Assembly: GCA_938002705.1 (NCBI GenBank)
Contig: CALLAG010000399.1
Location: 1-14,423, forward strand
From: an uncultured Saprospiraceae bacterium
Lineage (GTDB): Bacteria; Bacteroidota; Bacteroidia; Chitinophagales; Saprospiraceae
Length of the DNA: 14,423 bases
Reading direction: 5' to 3'
Shown: piece after piece, positions 8,001 to 14,423 of the stretch
Numbering within the stretch: position 1 is the stretch's first letter
Layout of the letters: every line of letters starts with the position of its first letter
Position numbers and translations under genes: made by a program
Notes under the pieces: generated by a model
Told to the model about the DNA's origin: nothing
Databases searched by the model: none
Seen by the model: only the letters and a program-made list of their open reading frames with translations

Positions 8001-11000
8001 CTCATTAAGTAATAGTATCACTGTCAATAGATCTGAAGTTAATGGCGGTACTATCTCTGCAGATGTTAACGGCGGAGGAGCTGGAACAGAATTTACGATA
8101 TGTTCTGGTGATGATATCTCTGATGTATTGAACCTAACTATACAAGATACAGTAGGCTTGGTATCACAATGGATAATTACTGATACGACTAATAACGTAT
8201 TGATGATATCTGATGATGCTCCTGAGGATTTTGAAGGTGTGGCAGCAGGTGCATGTTATATCTATCATCTATCATCTCTTCCAGGTCTTATGGGCTTAGC
8301 AGTAGGCGATAATCTTTCAGCATTAGATGGATGTTTTGATTTATCTAATTTTATTTTGATAATAAGAAATGAAGTAAATGGTGGTACGCTGACACTTCCT
8401 AATGGATCAGTATCAGATACAATCATAGTAGGTGATCAAGTTACCGATACGGTAGATGTTATCCTTATGGATAATCTTGGTGATACTTCTCTATATGTCA
8501 TTACAGATACTTTCGGTGTCATTACAGTATTGCCAGTAGGTGACATAGATCTTAATACTTTTGACCCTGGCGTATGTCAGTTATATAACTTGTCTTATGT
8601 AGATGATATTACAGGACTTACAGTGGGGGAGAATATATCTATGATATCAGGATGTTATAATTTTTCTAATCCTATAACTTATGTCAAATCTATTATATCA
8701 GGAGGTACCATATCCACACTTGGTGGAGATGTGATGGCTTCATTCTGTCTTTCTGATTTAGATTCTGATACTTTATTTACCTCACTTATGGGTAACGCTG
8801 CAAGCAATTTCTCATGGATCGTTACTGATGAGGATAGTGTAATACTGGCATTACCAGCGGGCCCTGACATTGATTTTGCAGGATCAGGAGCTGGAATATG
8901 TTCAGTATATCACATCGGTTACGAAGATAATCTTATGGGCCTAACAGTAGGTGGTAATATTAATACACTGACGGGAACATTTGACTTGTCTAATCCTATC
9001 ATTGTCACTCGTGATGAAGTTATAAGTGGTACGCTACTTACGACCGATAACGAATCTTCAGTAACGATAATGGTAGATGATGGCATAGCAGATATTATAG
9101 ATGTCATAGCACCTACAGTGATGGGGGCAGATACATCGGTATGGTTAATTACTGATACATTAGGTAATATTTTGGAGCTGCCTATGGGTCCTCCATTTGA
9201 TTTTGAAAATTCTGGAAGTGGCGTCTGTCAGATATGGTATCTTAGTTATATAGATCCATTGATGGGTATATCTGTAGATAATAATGTGTCTGACTTAGTA
9301 GGATGCTTTGCATTATCCACACCAGTGACTGTGATCAGACAAGGATTGATGGGTGGAAATCTTACGACTGCAGATGGGTTGACTTCTCTAAGCATATGTG
9401 CTGGTGATGGCGTATCTGATTCATTTGATATTATACTCACAGATACTGTAGGGACATCATTCTCATGGTTGATTACAGATAGTATGGGAGAGATATTAGC
9501 ATTGCCAGCGGGACCGCCTTTTGATCTGGAAGGATCAGGAGTAGGTACATGTAATGTATATCATATGAGTGCTGCTACTAACCTTATGGGGCTAGCAGTA
9601 GGAGAAAATATAAGTGGACTGACTGGTAATTTTAATCTGTCTAATCCTATAACTGTGTTCAGAAGTCTGAGCGTGGGAGGAATGATAACGACATCTGCAG
9701 GAGACACAGTTACGACGATTACAGTAGGAGATAATTTTCCAGAGCTTGTAGGTATCAGTATAACAGGTGCATCTGGGATTAATATGACATGGATAATTAC
9801 TGATACATTAGGTACGATAGTGGACTTGCCTTCAGGGCCTCCTTTTAATCTCGAAGACGCTGACGAAGGCGTATGTGAGATATGGAGCCTAAGTCATGGT
9901 GACGGGACTACAGGAATAGAGCTAGATAATAATCTGACAGATATAATGGGTTGTGTAGCATTATCTAATCCTGTAAGAGTTATAAGGGAAGCCTTAGTTC
10001 TTGAGGCTGGTACTATAACATTACCTGGTGATATGACAGAGACAAGTATATGTACGGGTGATGGTGTAGCAGATCCTTTGAGTATAACATTAGTAGATAA
10101 TCAAGGACCTAATTTCAGATATATTATCACTAATACGATGGGTGTAATATTAGGACTACCACCTGAAGGTGGTATGAGTACTTCCATAGACTTAGAACAA
10201 TCTGGAGGAGGTGTAGCCAGAATATATCATTTGGCTCATGCCAATGGACTTATGGGTCTTTCTGTAGGTAACAACCTGACTGACTTGTCTGGTATATTTG
10301 ACCTATCAGATTTTATTACTGTCACTAGGTCAGCAGTAGATGGTGGTGCCGTATCTTTACCTGATGGGAGCACTACCGTAACGATTATGGTAGGCGATGG
10401 TACTCCTGACGTCATCGACGTTAATGTCGTAGATACAGAAGGTGATACGATGTATTGGTTGATTACAGATAGTGCAGGATTGATTCTATCACAACCAGAT
10501 ACATTGCCATTTGATTTTGAAAATTCTGGAACAGGTATATGTAATATCTATAACCTAAGTACCACAGGTACAGTTACTGGATTTGCAGTAGGTGATGATA
10601 TTAATAATCTTGCTGGTTGCTTCGAATTATCTAACCCAGTTACAGTTAATAGGTTAGGCCTAAATGGTGGAGTACTTACATTTTTAGATGGCGCCACTAT
10701 GGCAAGTGTATGTTATAACGGTATGGATATAGATTCTATAGATGTGATCCTTGAAGATAATAATGGTGCACTACAATCCTATATCATAACTGATGATCAA
10801 GGGGTCATCTTAGGGTTGCCTACTATGCCGCCATTTGATTTTGATAATGCTGGATTAGGCAATTGTTTTATATATAATATTGCCTATGATATGGGTCTGC
10901 AGGGATTAGAAGTCGATAGCAGTATCAATGATCTCGTAGGGATGTTCTCTCTATCTAACAGTATCACAGTTACGAGAAGTGAAGCAGAAGCTGGTATGAT

Positions 11001-13347
11001 TATAACATTGGATTCATTAGTTATGGATACGGTTGTAGTTAATGATATGATGCCTGATACAATACAAGTTATAGTAACAGATACGATATATGGAGACGAG
11101 CAGCAATATATAGTAACTGATGGTGCAGGTAATATTGTAGGTATAGAAATGCTTTCTGATACCACAGATTTTATATTTGAGAGTCAGGGAGGTGGTACTT
11201 GTAATATTTGGTTATTGAGTTATGATGCTTCTCTACAAGGACTTTCTGTAGGGAATAATGTCAGTGACTTGGATGGTTGTTTTGACCTTTCTAATCCTAT
11301 AAGTATCTTCAGAGAAGGTATTAATGGAGGATTCCTGACAACTAGCGATAGTCTTACTTCTATATCAGTATGCTCGGGTGATGGCGTTGATGATTTAATA
11401 GATTTTATAATAATAGATTCATCGGGGATGAATCATAATTTGATACTGACATCTAACGGAATTATAATAGCGCCTAACGTCTTACCACCATTTAATTTTG
11501 AAAATGCGGCAGGAGGATTGACAGAATTCCAATTCTACAATATCGCTTATGATGATGACTTAATGGGTCTCATTTCTGGACAACCTTTAAGTGGATTGAC
11601 AGGAACATTCGATCTTTCTAATCCTGTAAATGTAGATAGAGACTTAAATGCAGTAGGTGCATTATTCGGTAATAATAGTACGAGTATATCCATCATAGTA
11701 GGTGAGGGTATAGATGATACGATTACTATGAATATGCCTGTCGTTAACGGTGATACAACGGCGTGGTTAATACTTAATACTGATAATGAAATAATAGACC
11801 TACCAGATGGCCCACCATTCTTGTTTGAAGATTCTACAGCTGATACATGTATCATTCAGTTAATGGTTTATTCATTTGGGATAGATGGCTTAGAGGTGGG
11901 TAATTCTATAGATGATGATCTTGATGGTTGTTTTGCCTTATCTAATACAGTTGTAGTAGCTAAGAAGCAATTAAATGGAGGAACACTAACGACTATCGGA
12001 GGAGATACAATGGCGCAATTCTGTGTCGGTGATGGTATAGCAGATCTAATGGAAGTTGTATTAATAGACACATTAGGGGAGAATCAGAATTATATAGTTA
12101 CTGACAGTATAGGTACTATATTACAAATATTAGATGACGCTGATTTTAATTTTGAAGGAGTCGGTGGTGGAATGTGTTCTGTATATAGTATAGTCCATAC
12201 GGGTCCTATAACTGGACTTTCAGTAGGAGAGAATTTAGTTAATCTTACGGGTTGTTTTCTTCTATCTAATCCCATTATTGTAGATAGGATTTCTGTGATA
12301 GGTGGCACTGTAAGTCTTATGAGTGGAGGACAAGATATTACTTTATGTACTAATGACGGTATGGATGAGACACTCACATTTACCACTACAAGTACCGCAA
12401 CACCTTACTTATATGTAGTGACAGATACATTTAATGTTATCGATAGTGTTCTAACTTCTAACTCTTATACTTTTAGTGATACCCTATCGGGTGTATGCAG
12501 AGTATGGGGTATATCTTATACGGGTAACTTTACCGGGGCTGTAGGTGATACTTTATTCGTAGATGTATTATCAGACCAGTGTGCTGATATATCTGGTAAC
12601 TCAATTACAATCACCAAAGAAGATTGTCCTGGTATACCTGTCATCAATGAAATAACTTCAGATGGAATGGTAGAGTTAACTAATGTTGGAGCAGATACTA
12701 TTAACTTAGCAGGCTATCAATTATGTAATAATGGAAGCTACCAAGAGTTAGCTGCAGCTGATGTTAACTGTGGAGAATTGATGCTTGCACCAGGAGAATT
12801 TGTTGTTATAAATCTTTCTGATATTACTATCGATACACTTGATGGTGAGATGGCACTTTATATAGATGGTAACTTTGGAAGTAACCAATCTATCGTCGAC
12901 TATGTACAATGGGGTAGCACGATGCACTTAAGAACTAATATTGCCATAGGTGCAGGTATATGGACAGCAGGTGATGCTGTATCAAGCTTTACTGCTCCTA
13001 ATAGCTTGCTCTATGATGGAGAAGGAGATGCTTCTACTGACTGGTCTATAGGTATGACAGGCTTATGTGTAAGCAATGTTGCAGGACCTAATAACCCGGT
13101 AGAATTTTCTTATAGATTGTACCCAGTGCCGTCATCAGAAATGATAAGTGTAGAACTAATGGAGCAATCACAAGATCCTATAAGTATAGAAATCTACGAT
13201 AGTAATAGCAGACTTGTATCTTCTATACATAATAATAATGTAAAGAGAACTGATATCTCATTAGATAATCTTACAGAAGGATTATACTATATGCGAGTAA
13301 CTGTAGGAAGACAAACAAAGACTAAGAAGTTCTTAGTGATAAAATAA
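5086..13347 (+). CDS. Giant secreted repeat protein with lamin-tail-like and T9SS type A sorting domains
   Basis: 2753 aa, complete. An in-frame ATG exists at 5029, but the Met at 5086 begins a textbook signal peptide (Lys at residue 4, hydrophobic core with L-L-L-L-S-L-V, small residues near 20-23), so 5086 is chosen. No Shine-Dalgarno is seen, as is common in Bacteroidota. Order: residues ~24-239, a beta-rich Cys-containing N-terminal module of unknown family; ~240-2514, 21 tandem repeats; ~2516-2664, a lamin-tail-like domain (I-N-E-I, V-E-L-T-N-V-G, N-L-A-G-Y-Q-L, V-D-Y-V-Q-W-G); ~2675-2753, a T9SS type A sorting domain (Y-P-V-P-S-S start, L-T-E-G-L-Y-Y-M, ending K-K-F-L-V-I-K). The protein should pass the inner membrane by Sec and the outer membrane by T9SS, with the sorting domain cleaved and the rest released or anchored. 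It is a tandem paralogue of the gene upstream. Likely a long stalk, adhesin or matrix protein, inferred from architecture; no catalytic domain is recognised. A strong terminator follows. Confidence 0.88.
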   Translation: MLPKFQTLICLLLLSLVTTTLFSNNTPEVLSQNTPRLYFSFDDCVSFAGASSQDYSEFTAIPYNFSECSDIEIALPDHVFRGQNFPHSCTPGIGNSLGMCIEGNNNCNYDPGNNASLRFNVRVIPGINGVGSLEKLSFYEQAPDQYVNVGGNSGLNNYPTQLGVRVLVDNIEVYRSVITTSRTWTLTEVDFSASAAFTVTAVTEFEIELLPFCPVGNGGQKQVWDIDELNVIGGCNNINAGTISTQDDPTICASVAGASIIDFDVNNAFGTNSSWIVSSSTGDIILIQDDEIVDFSTLPGGMYNVNNIIFESDIMGLTVGSNIADLTGCFDFSNTIEINNTVLAGGVLTDADGFLDRYICTDSAADNIVITQLSGAQGTFTNYLLTDLNDIILQSLQGSDVDFNNLPEGTYRIYAASHNGQFFNSITGFSIDELSGCFELSTPLRVIKEIIEIGSISLNGMTNIELCGAEGMSITPDVAGPMATNGRYIVTATDGQILNIFNTTPIDITDFAIATIEIRLISFIGRISNLEVGQNISDIEGCFLLSNAITISNDGINGGVISSGGQTDLSICINDSTNNTFSVDLVDNVGDSSIYIVTDQSNVILDISSSNTFDLSAAGVGTCLVYNLSFIDGLTGIEVGNSPDDFMGCYELSNAITVQRNQVVAGTIADGSGNTEVTICSGDGVSDIISVTVTGDDSPFSYFIITDTDGIILESGTDSNFDFEGVASGECLIYHIASLEELTFTTDQNINTIGGCTDISNAISVIRNQVNGGSLLAEDNTSCVTLITGDATLDSVSVVLTDAVGDNMNWVVTATNGDILEVPSQPPFGLEGLADTVYVWNISYAGTLSGLTVGNNVSGLSGCFSLSDSVKVVQQMLNGGTLATTDGLVEVSACLGDGIDDIIDVTLEDNLGPESSYIITNDVGEILGLPMMPPFDLTGAGTGTCFIYNISYMSGIMGLAVGENINDLSGSFSLSNSITVNRSEVNGGTISADVNGGGAGTEFTICSGDDISDVLNLTIQDTVGLVSQWIITDTTNNVLMISDDAPEDFEGVAAGACYIYHLSSLPGLMGLAVGDNLSALDGCFDLSNFILIIRNEVNGGTLTLPNGSVSDTIIVGDQVTDTVDVILMDNLGDTSLYVITDTFGVITVLPVGDIDLNTFDPGVCQLYNLSYVDDITGLTVGENISMISGCYNFSNPITYVKSIISGGTISTLGGDVMASFCLSDLDSDTLFTSLMGNAASNFSWIVTDEDSVILALPAGPDIDFAGSGAGICSVYHIGYEDNLMGLTVGGNINTLTGTFDLSNPIIVTRDEVISGTLLTTDNESSVTIMVDDGIADIIDVIAPTVMGADTSVWLITDTLGNILELPMGPPFDFENSGSGVCQIWYLSYIDPLMGISVDNNVSDLVGCFALSTPVTVIRQGLMGGNLTTADGLTSLSICAGDGVSDSFDIILTDTVGTSFSWLITDSMGEILALPAGPPFDLEGSGVGTCNVYHMSAATNLMGLAVGENISGLTGNFNLSNPITVFRSLSVGGMITTSAGDTVTTITVGDNFPELVGISITGASGINMTWIITDTLGTIVDLPSGPPFNLEDADEGVCEIWSLSHGDGTTGIELDNNLTDIMGCVALSNPVRVIREALVLEAGTITLPGDMTETSICTGDGVADPLSITLVDNQGPNFRYIITNTMGVILGLPPEGGMSTSIDLEQSGGGVARIYHLAHANGLMGLSVGNNLTDLSGIFDLSDFITVTRSAVDGGAVSLPDGSTTVTIMVGDGTPDVIDVNVVDTEGDTMYWLITDSAGLILSQPDTLPFDFENSGTGICNIYNLSTTGTVTGFAVGDDINNLAGCFELSNPVTVNRLGLNGGVLTFLDGATMASVCYNGMDIDSIDVILEDNNGALQSYIITDDQGVILGLPTMPPFDFDNAGLGNCFIYNIAYDMGLQGLEVDSSINDLVGMFSLSNSITVTRSEAEAGMIITLDSLVMDTVVVNDMMPDTIQVIVTDTIYGDEQQYIVTDGAGNIVGIEMLSDTTDFIFESQGGGTCNIWLLSYDASLQGLSVGNNVSDLDGCFDLSNPISIFREGINGGFLTTSDSLTSISVCSGDGVDDLIDFIIIDSSGMNHNLILTSNGIIIAPNVLPPFNFENAAGGLTEFQFYNIAYDDDLMGLISGQPLSGLTGTFDLSNPVNVDRDLNAVGALFGNNSTSISIIVGEGIDDTITMNMPVVNGDTTAWLILNTDNEIIDLPDGPPFLFEDSTADTCIIQLMVYSFGIDGLEVGNSIDDDLDGCFALSNTVVVAKKQLNGGTLTTIGGDTMAQFCVGDGIADLMEVVLIDTLGENQNYIVTDSIGTILQILDDADFNFEGVGGGMCSVYSIVHTGPITGLSVGENLVNLTGCFLLSNPIIVDRISVIGGTVSLMSGGQDITLCTNDGMDETLTFTTTSTATPYLYVVTDTFNVIDSVLTSNSYTFSDTLSGVCRVWGISYTGNFTGAVGDTLFVDVLSDQCADISGNSITITKEDCPGIPVINEITSDGMVELTNVGADTINLAGYQLCNNGSYQELAAADVNCGELMLAPGEFVVINLSDITIDTLDGEMALYIDGNFGSNQSIVDYVQWGSTMHLRTNIAIGAGIWTAGDAVSSFTAPNSLLYDGEGDASTDWSIGMTGLCVSNVAGPNNPVEFSYRLYPVPSSEMISVELMEQSQDPISIEIYDSNSRLVSSIHNNNVKRTDISLDNLTEGLYYMRVTVGRQTKTKKFLVIK
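5803..12627 (+). repeat. 21 tandem ~325-bp (~108-aa) protein repeats
   Basis: Repeat starts, set at the (N/x)-G-G motif: 5803, 6115, 6442, 6754, 7075, 7396, 7717, 8041, 8377, 8698, 9022, 9349, 9673, 10003, 10339, 10663, 10987, 11323, 11650, 11974 and 12298. Spacing is 312-336 bp. The consensus, in order, is: G-G-x-(L/I)-x-T; an I-C-x-G-D-G site (Cys site 1); (Y/W)-(I/V)-I-T-D-x-x-G-x-I-L; L-P-x-x-P-P-F-D-F-E; G-x-C-x-I-Y-x-L-S-Y (Cys site 2); G-L-x-V-G-x-N-I-x-D-L; and G-C-F-x-L-S-N-P-I (Cys site 3). The beta-rich pattern suggests an all-beta domain of unassigned family. Repeats 10-19 alternate between two subtypes by which Cys sites they keep. Repeat 21 resembles the type B repeats of the upstream gene (C-R-V-W-G-I). 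Confidence 0.9.
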
Positions 13348-13369
13348 ATTGAGTATAAATAAGACTTTT

Positions 13370-13409
13370 AAGAGCTCACTGATTTGGTTCAGTGAGCTCT
13401 TTTTATTTT
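13370..13409 (+). terminator. Strong intrinsic terminator of the 2753-aa gene
   Basis: A perfect 13-bp stem, AAGAGCTCACTGA (13370-13382) with TCAGTGAGCTCTT (13389-13401), encloses a 6-nt loop TTTGGT and runs into a T-rich tail to 13409. It lies 23 nt after the stop codon of the giant gene and separates it transcriptionally from the Uma2 genes. A 7-bp inverted repeat TTTTGAG (13406-13412) and CTCAAAA (13424-13430) starts in its tail. Confidence 0.93.
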
Positions 13410-13464
13410 GAGTAATGATTATGCTCAAAAGCACATTTCATTAAGAATCCTTATATTTATAACT

Positions 13465-14073
13465 ATGGAAGACAAAGTCACAGACACTGTCAGAGAACCA
13501 TCTATGCCATATGATGGACAATATACCTATGCAGATTACCTCAAGTTCGAGTATGAACACATGGTAGAATTGATACGTGGTAAGATATATAAGATGACAC
13601 CTGCGCCATCAAGTTTTCATCAAGTTATAAGTAGTGAGATGTTGACTTATTTTTTGGGTCATTTTAAAGGCAAACCGTGTAAAGTTTTTCATGCACCGTT
13701 TGATGTAGTATTGCCAGTTAAGAATCAGCAGAAGAATACGGCAACAACAGTAGTACAACCAGACATATGTATCATCTGTGATGTGAGCAAGATAGATGCT
13801 GCAGGTTGCACAGGAGCTCCAGATCTTGTAGTAGAGATATTATCTCCGAGCACATCTAAAAAAGACCTTAATGATAAGTACAGTATCTATGAGGAATCTG
13901 GCGTGTCAGAATATTGGATAGTGATGCCCAAGGAACATTTAGTCGAGGTATTTTACTTAGATAATGGAAAGTATAATCGAACAAAGACCTATACCTCTGA
14001 TGAGATGATTAAGCCTATCTTATTTCCTAGCTTAGAGATAGATCTTAAGGAGGTGTTTGATATAAATTCGTAA
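13465..14073 (+). CDS. Uma2 family (DUF820) PD-(D/E)XK endonuclease-like protein, copy 1
   Basis: 202 aa. The start is ATG 13465: the tandem copy downstream begins with the same M-E-D-K-V, and an earlier TTG at 13408 lies inside the terminator tail. The length is normal for Uma2. Visible hallmarks: an early M-V-E-L-I-R-G-K-I strand with Glu35; Q-P-D-I at 98-101; A-P-D-L-V-V-E-I-L-S-P-S-T at 118-130 with Glu124; D-x-x-x-K at 134-138; and E-S-G-V-S-E-Y-W-I-V at 144-153. Asp100, Glu124 and Lys138 are the likely active-site positions by family analogy with the PD-(D/E)XK fold. The protein has no signal peptide and should be cytoplasmic. Uma2 proteins are predicted restriction-endonuclease-like enzymes, often in multiple copies per genome and mostly without a known biological role; the substrate here is unknown. 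It forms an operon with the next gene (3-nt gap). The promoter is not clear: the 55-nt upstream leader shows no convincing -33/-7 pair. Confidence 0.9.
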   Translation: MEDKVTDTVREPSMPYDGQYTYADYLKFEYEHMVELIRGKIYKMTPAPSSFHQVISSEMLTYFLGHFKGKPCKVFHAPFDVVLPVKNQQKNTATTVVQPDICIICDVSKIDAAGCTGAPDLVVEILSPSTSKKDLNDKYSIYEESGVSEYWIVMPKEHLVEVFYLDNGKYNRTKTYTSDEMIKPILFPSLEIDLKEVFDINS

Positions 14074-14076
14074 ACA

Positions 14077-14423
14077 ATGGAAGATAAAGTCATAGATACT
14101 GCCAAAGAACCATCTATCCCATATGATGGACATTATACGTACGCAGATTACCTTAAGTTTGAGTATGAGCATATGGTGGAATTGATACGTGGTAAGATAT
14201 TTAAGATGACGCCAGCACCAGCTTCTTTTCATCAAGATATCAGTAGAGAGTTACTGTTGATCTTTGGTAATTACTTAAAGGAAAAACCTTGTAAAGTCTA
14301 CAATGCCCCATTCGATGTTGTACTTCCAATAAAAAATCAAAAGAAGGATACAGCTACTACTGTAGTGCAACCTGATATATGTATCATTTGTGAACTAAGT
14401 AAGATAGACGCAGCAGGTTGCAC
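14077..14423 (+). CDS. Uma2 family (DUF820) PD-(D/E)XK endonuclease-like protein, copy 2 (3'-partial)
   Basis: ATG 14077 opens a frame that stays open to the window edge (115 full codons plus 2 nt). The gap from the previous stop is three bases (ACA), which suggests translational coupling. By hand alignment it matches copy 1 without gaps at 91 of 115 residues (about 79%), including E-H-M-V-E-L-I-R-G-K-I, T-P-A-P-x-S-F-H-Q and T-V-V-Q-P-D-I-C-I-I-C. The differences cluster at residues 54-69, a helical-looking stretch after F-H-Q. The segment with the catalytic Glu and the G-V-x-E-Y-W motif lies beyond the window, so activity cannot be judged. It is a recent tandem duplicate of its neighbour. 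Confidence 0.88.
   Translation, partial: MEDKVIDTAKEPSIPYDGHYTYADYLKFEYEHMVELIRGKIFKMTPAPASFHQDISRELLLIFGNYLKEKPCKVYNAPFDVVLPIKNQKKDTATTVVQPDICIICELSKIDAAGC

Larger units (their letters stand above)
13465..14423 (+). repeat. Tandem gene duplication, 612-bp period
   Basis: The start codons at 13465 and 14077 are 612 bp apart, and the two coding sequences align gap-free across all that is visible of copy 2. Similarity starts at the ATG itself (ATGGAAGA-AAAGTC) and includes the preceding AAC-ATG context (AACTATGG versus AACAATGG). Confidence 0.85.

Noticed and set aside
5803..12627. A CRISPR array or non-coding satellite, given the strong periodicity.
   Set aside because: The period is ~325 bp, the DNA copies are diverged, and the frame is open throughout; these are protein repeats.
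13408..13464. TTG at 13408 as start of the first Uma2 gene.
   Set aside because: It sits in the T-tract of the intrinsic terminator, and the tandem copy starts at the residue equivalent to ATG 13465.
13406..13464. A promoter for the Uma2 genes (TTTG at 13407-13410 with CACATTTC at 13432-13439) and the TTTTGAG/CTCAAAA inverted repeat as an operator.
   Set aside because: The -7 candidate mismatches the consensus at two key positions and the spacing is long; the inverted repeat has an 11-nt loop and could be chance.
14047..14055. AAGGAGGTG, a perfect-looking Shine-Dalgarno before the second Uma2 gene.
   Set aside because: It is 21 nt from ATG 14077, encodes conserved residues at the end of copy 1 (L-K-E-V), and Bacteroidota rarely use such sites.

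Overview
The window looks like chromosomal DNA of a member of the Bacteroidota, probably a Saprospiria-like marine or sludge bacterium. It is AT-rich, all genes lie on the + strand, and two giant secreted proteins end in type A C-terminal sorting domains of the type IX secretion system (T9SS), which is confined to this phylum. The lineage below phylum level is inferred from general style, not from a marker gene.

Layout. (1) Positions 2-4891 hold the 3' part of a giant T9SS-exported repeat protein whose start lies upstream of the window. Its reading frame is broken by a single in-frame TAA at 674-676; the frame then continues without any shift through eleven ~105-120 aa repeats, two cohesin-like beta-sandwich domains and a T9SS sorting domain. 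(2) Positions 4892-5085 are a 194-nt intergenic leader with two small hairpins and a possible Bacteroidota -7 promoter box. (3) Positions 5086-13347 hold a complete 2753-aa paralogue: signal peptide, an uncharacterised N-terminal beta-rich module, 21 repeats of ~108 aa, a lamin-tail-like domain and a T9SS sorting domain. (4) A strong intrinsic terminator lies at 13370-13409. (5) Two tandem Uma2-family (DUF820, PD-(D/E)XK superfamily) genes follow at 13465-14073 and 14077 to beyond the window end, with only 3 nt between them.

The two giant genes are tandem duplicates. They share the same N-terminal repeats (identical lengths, clearly similar sequence) and a similar last repeat type, but each has expanded a different two-repeat unit in the middle and carries different C-terminal domains. 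They are probably long surface-anchored or secreted stalk or adhesin-like proteins; no enzymatic domain is visible in either. The Uma2 genes are a separate transcription unit, with no evident functional tie to the surface proteins.

The most interesting signals are: a pattern of joint gain and loss of cysteines across repeat junctions in the 2753-aa protein (18 of 20 junctions concordant), which predicts a ladder of disulfides joining the end of one repeat to the start of the next; three exactly 675-bp super-repeats in the first gene; and the single nonsense codon splitting the first gene. I could not assign the ~108-aa repeat to a named family.
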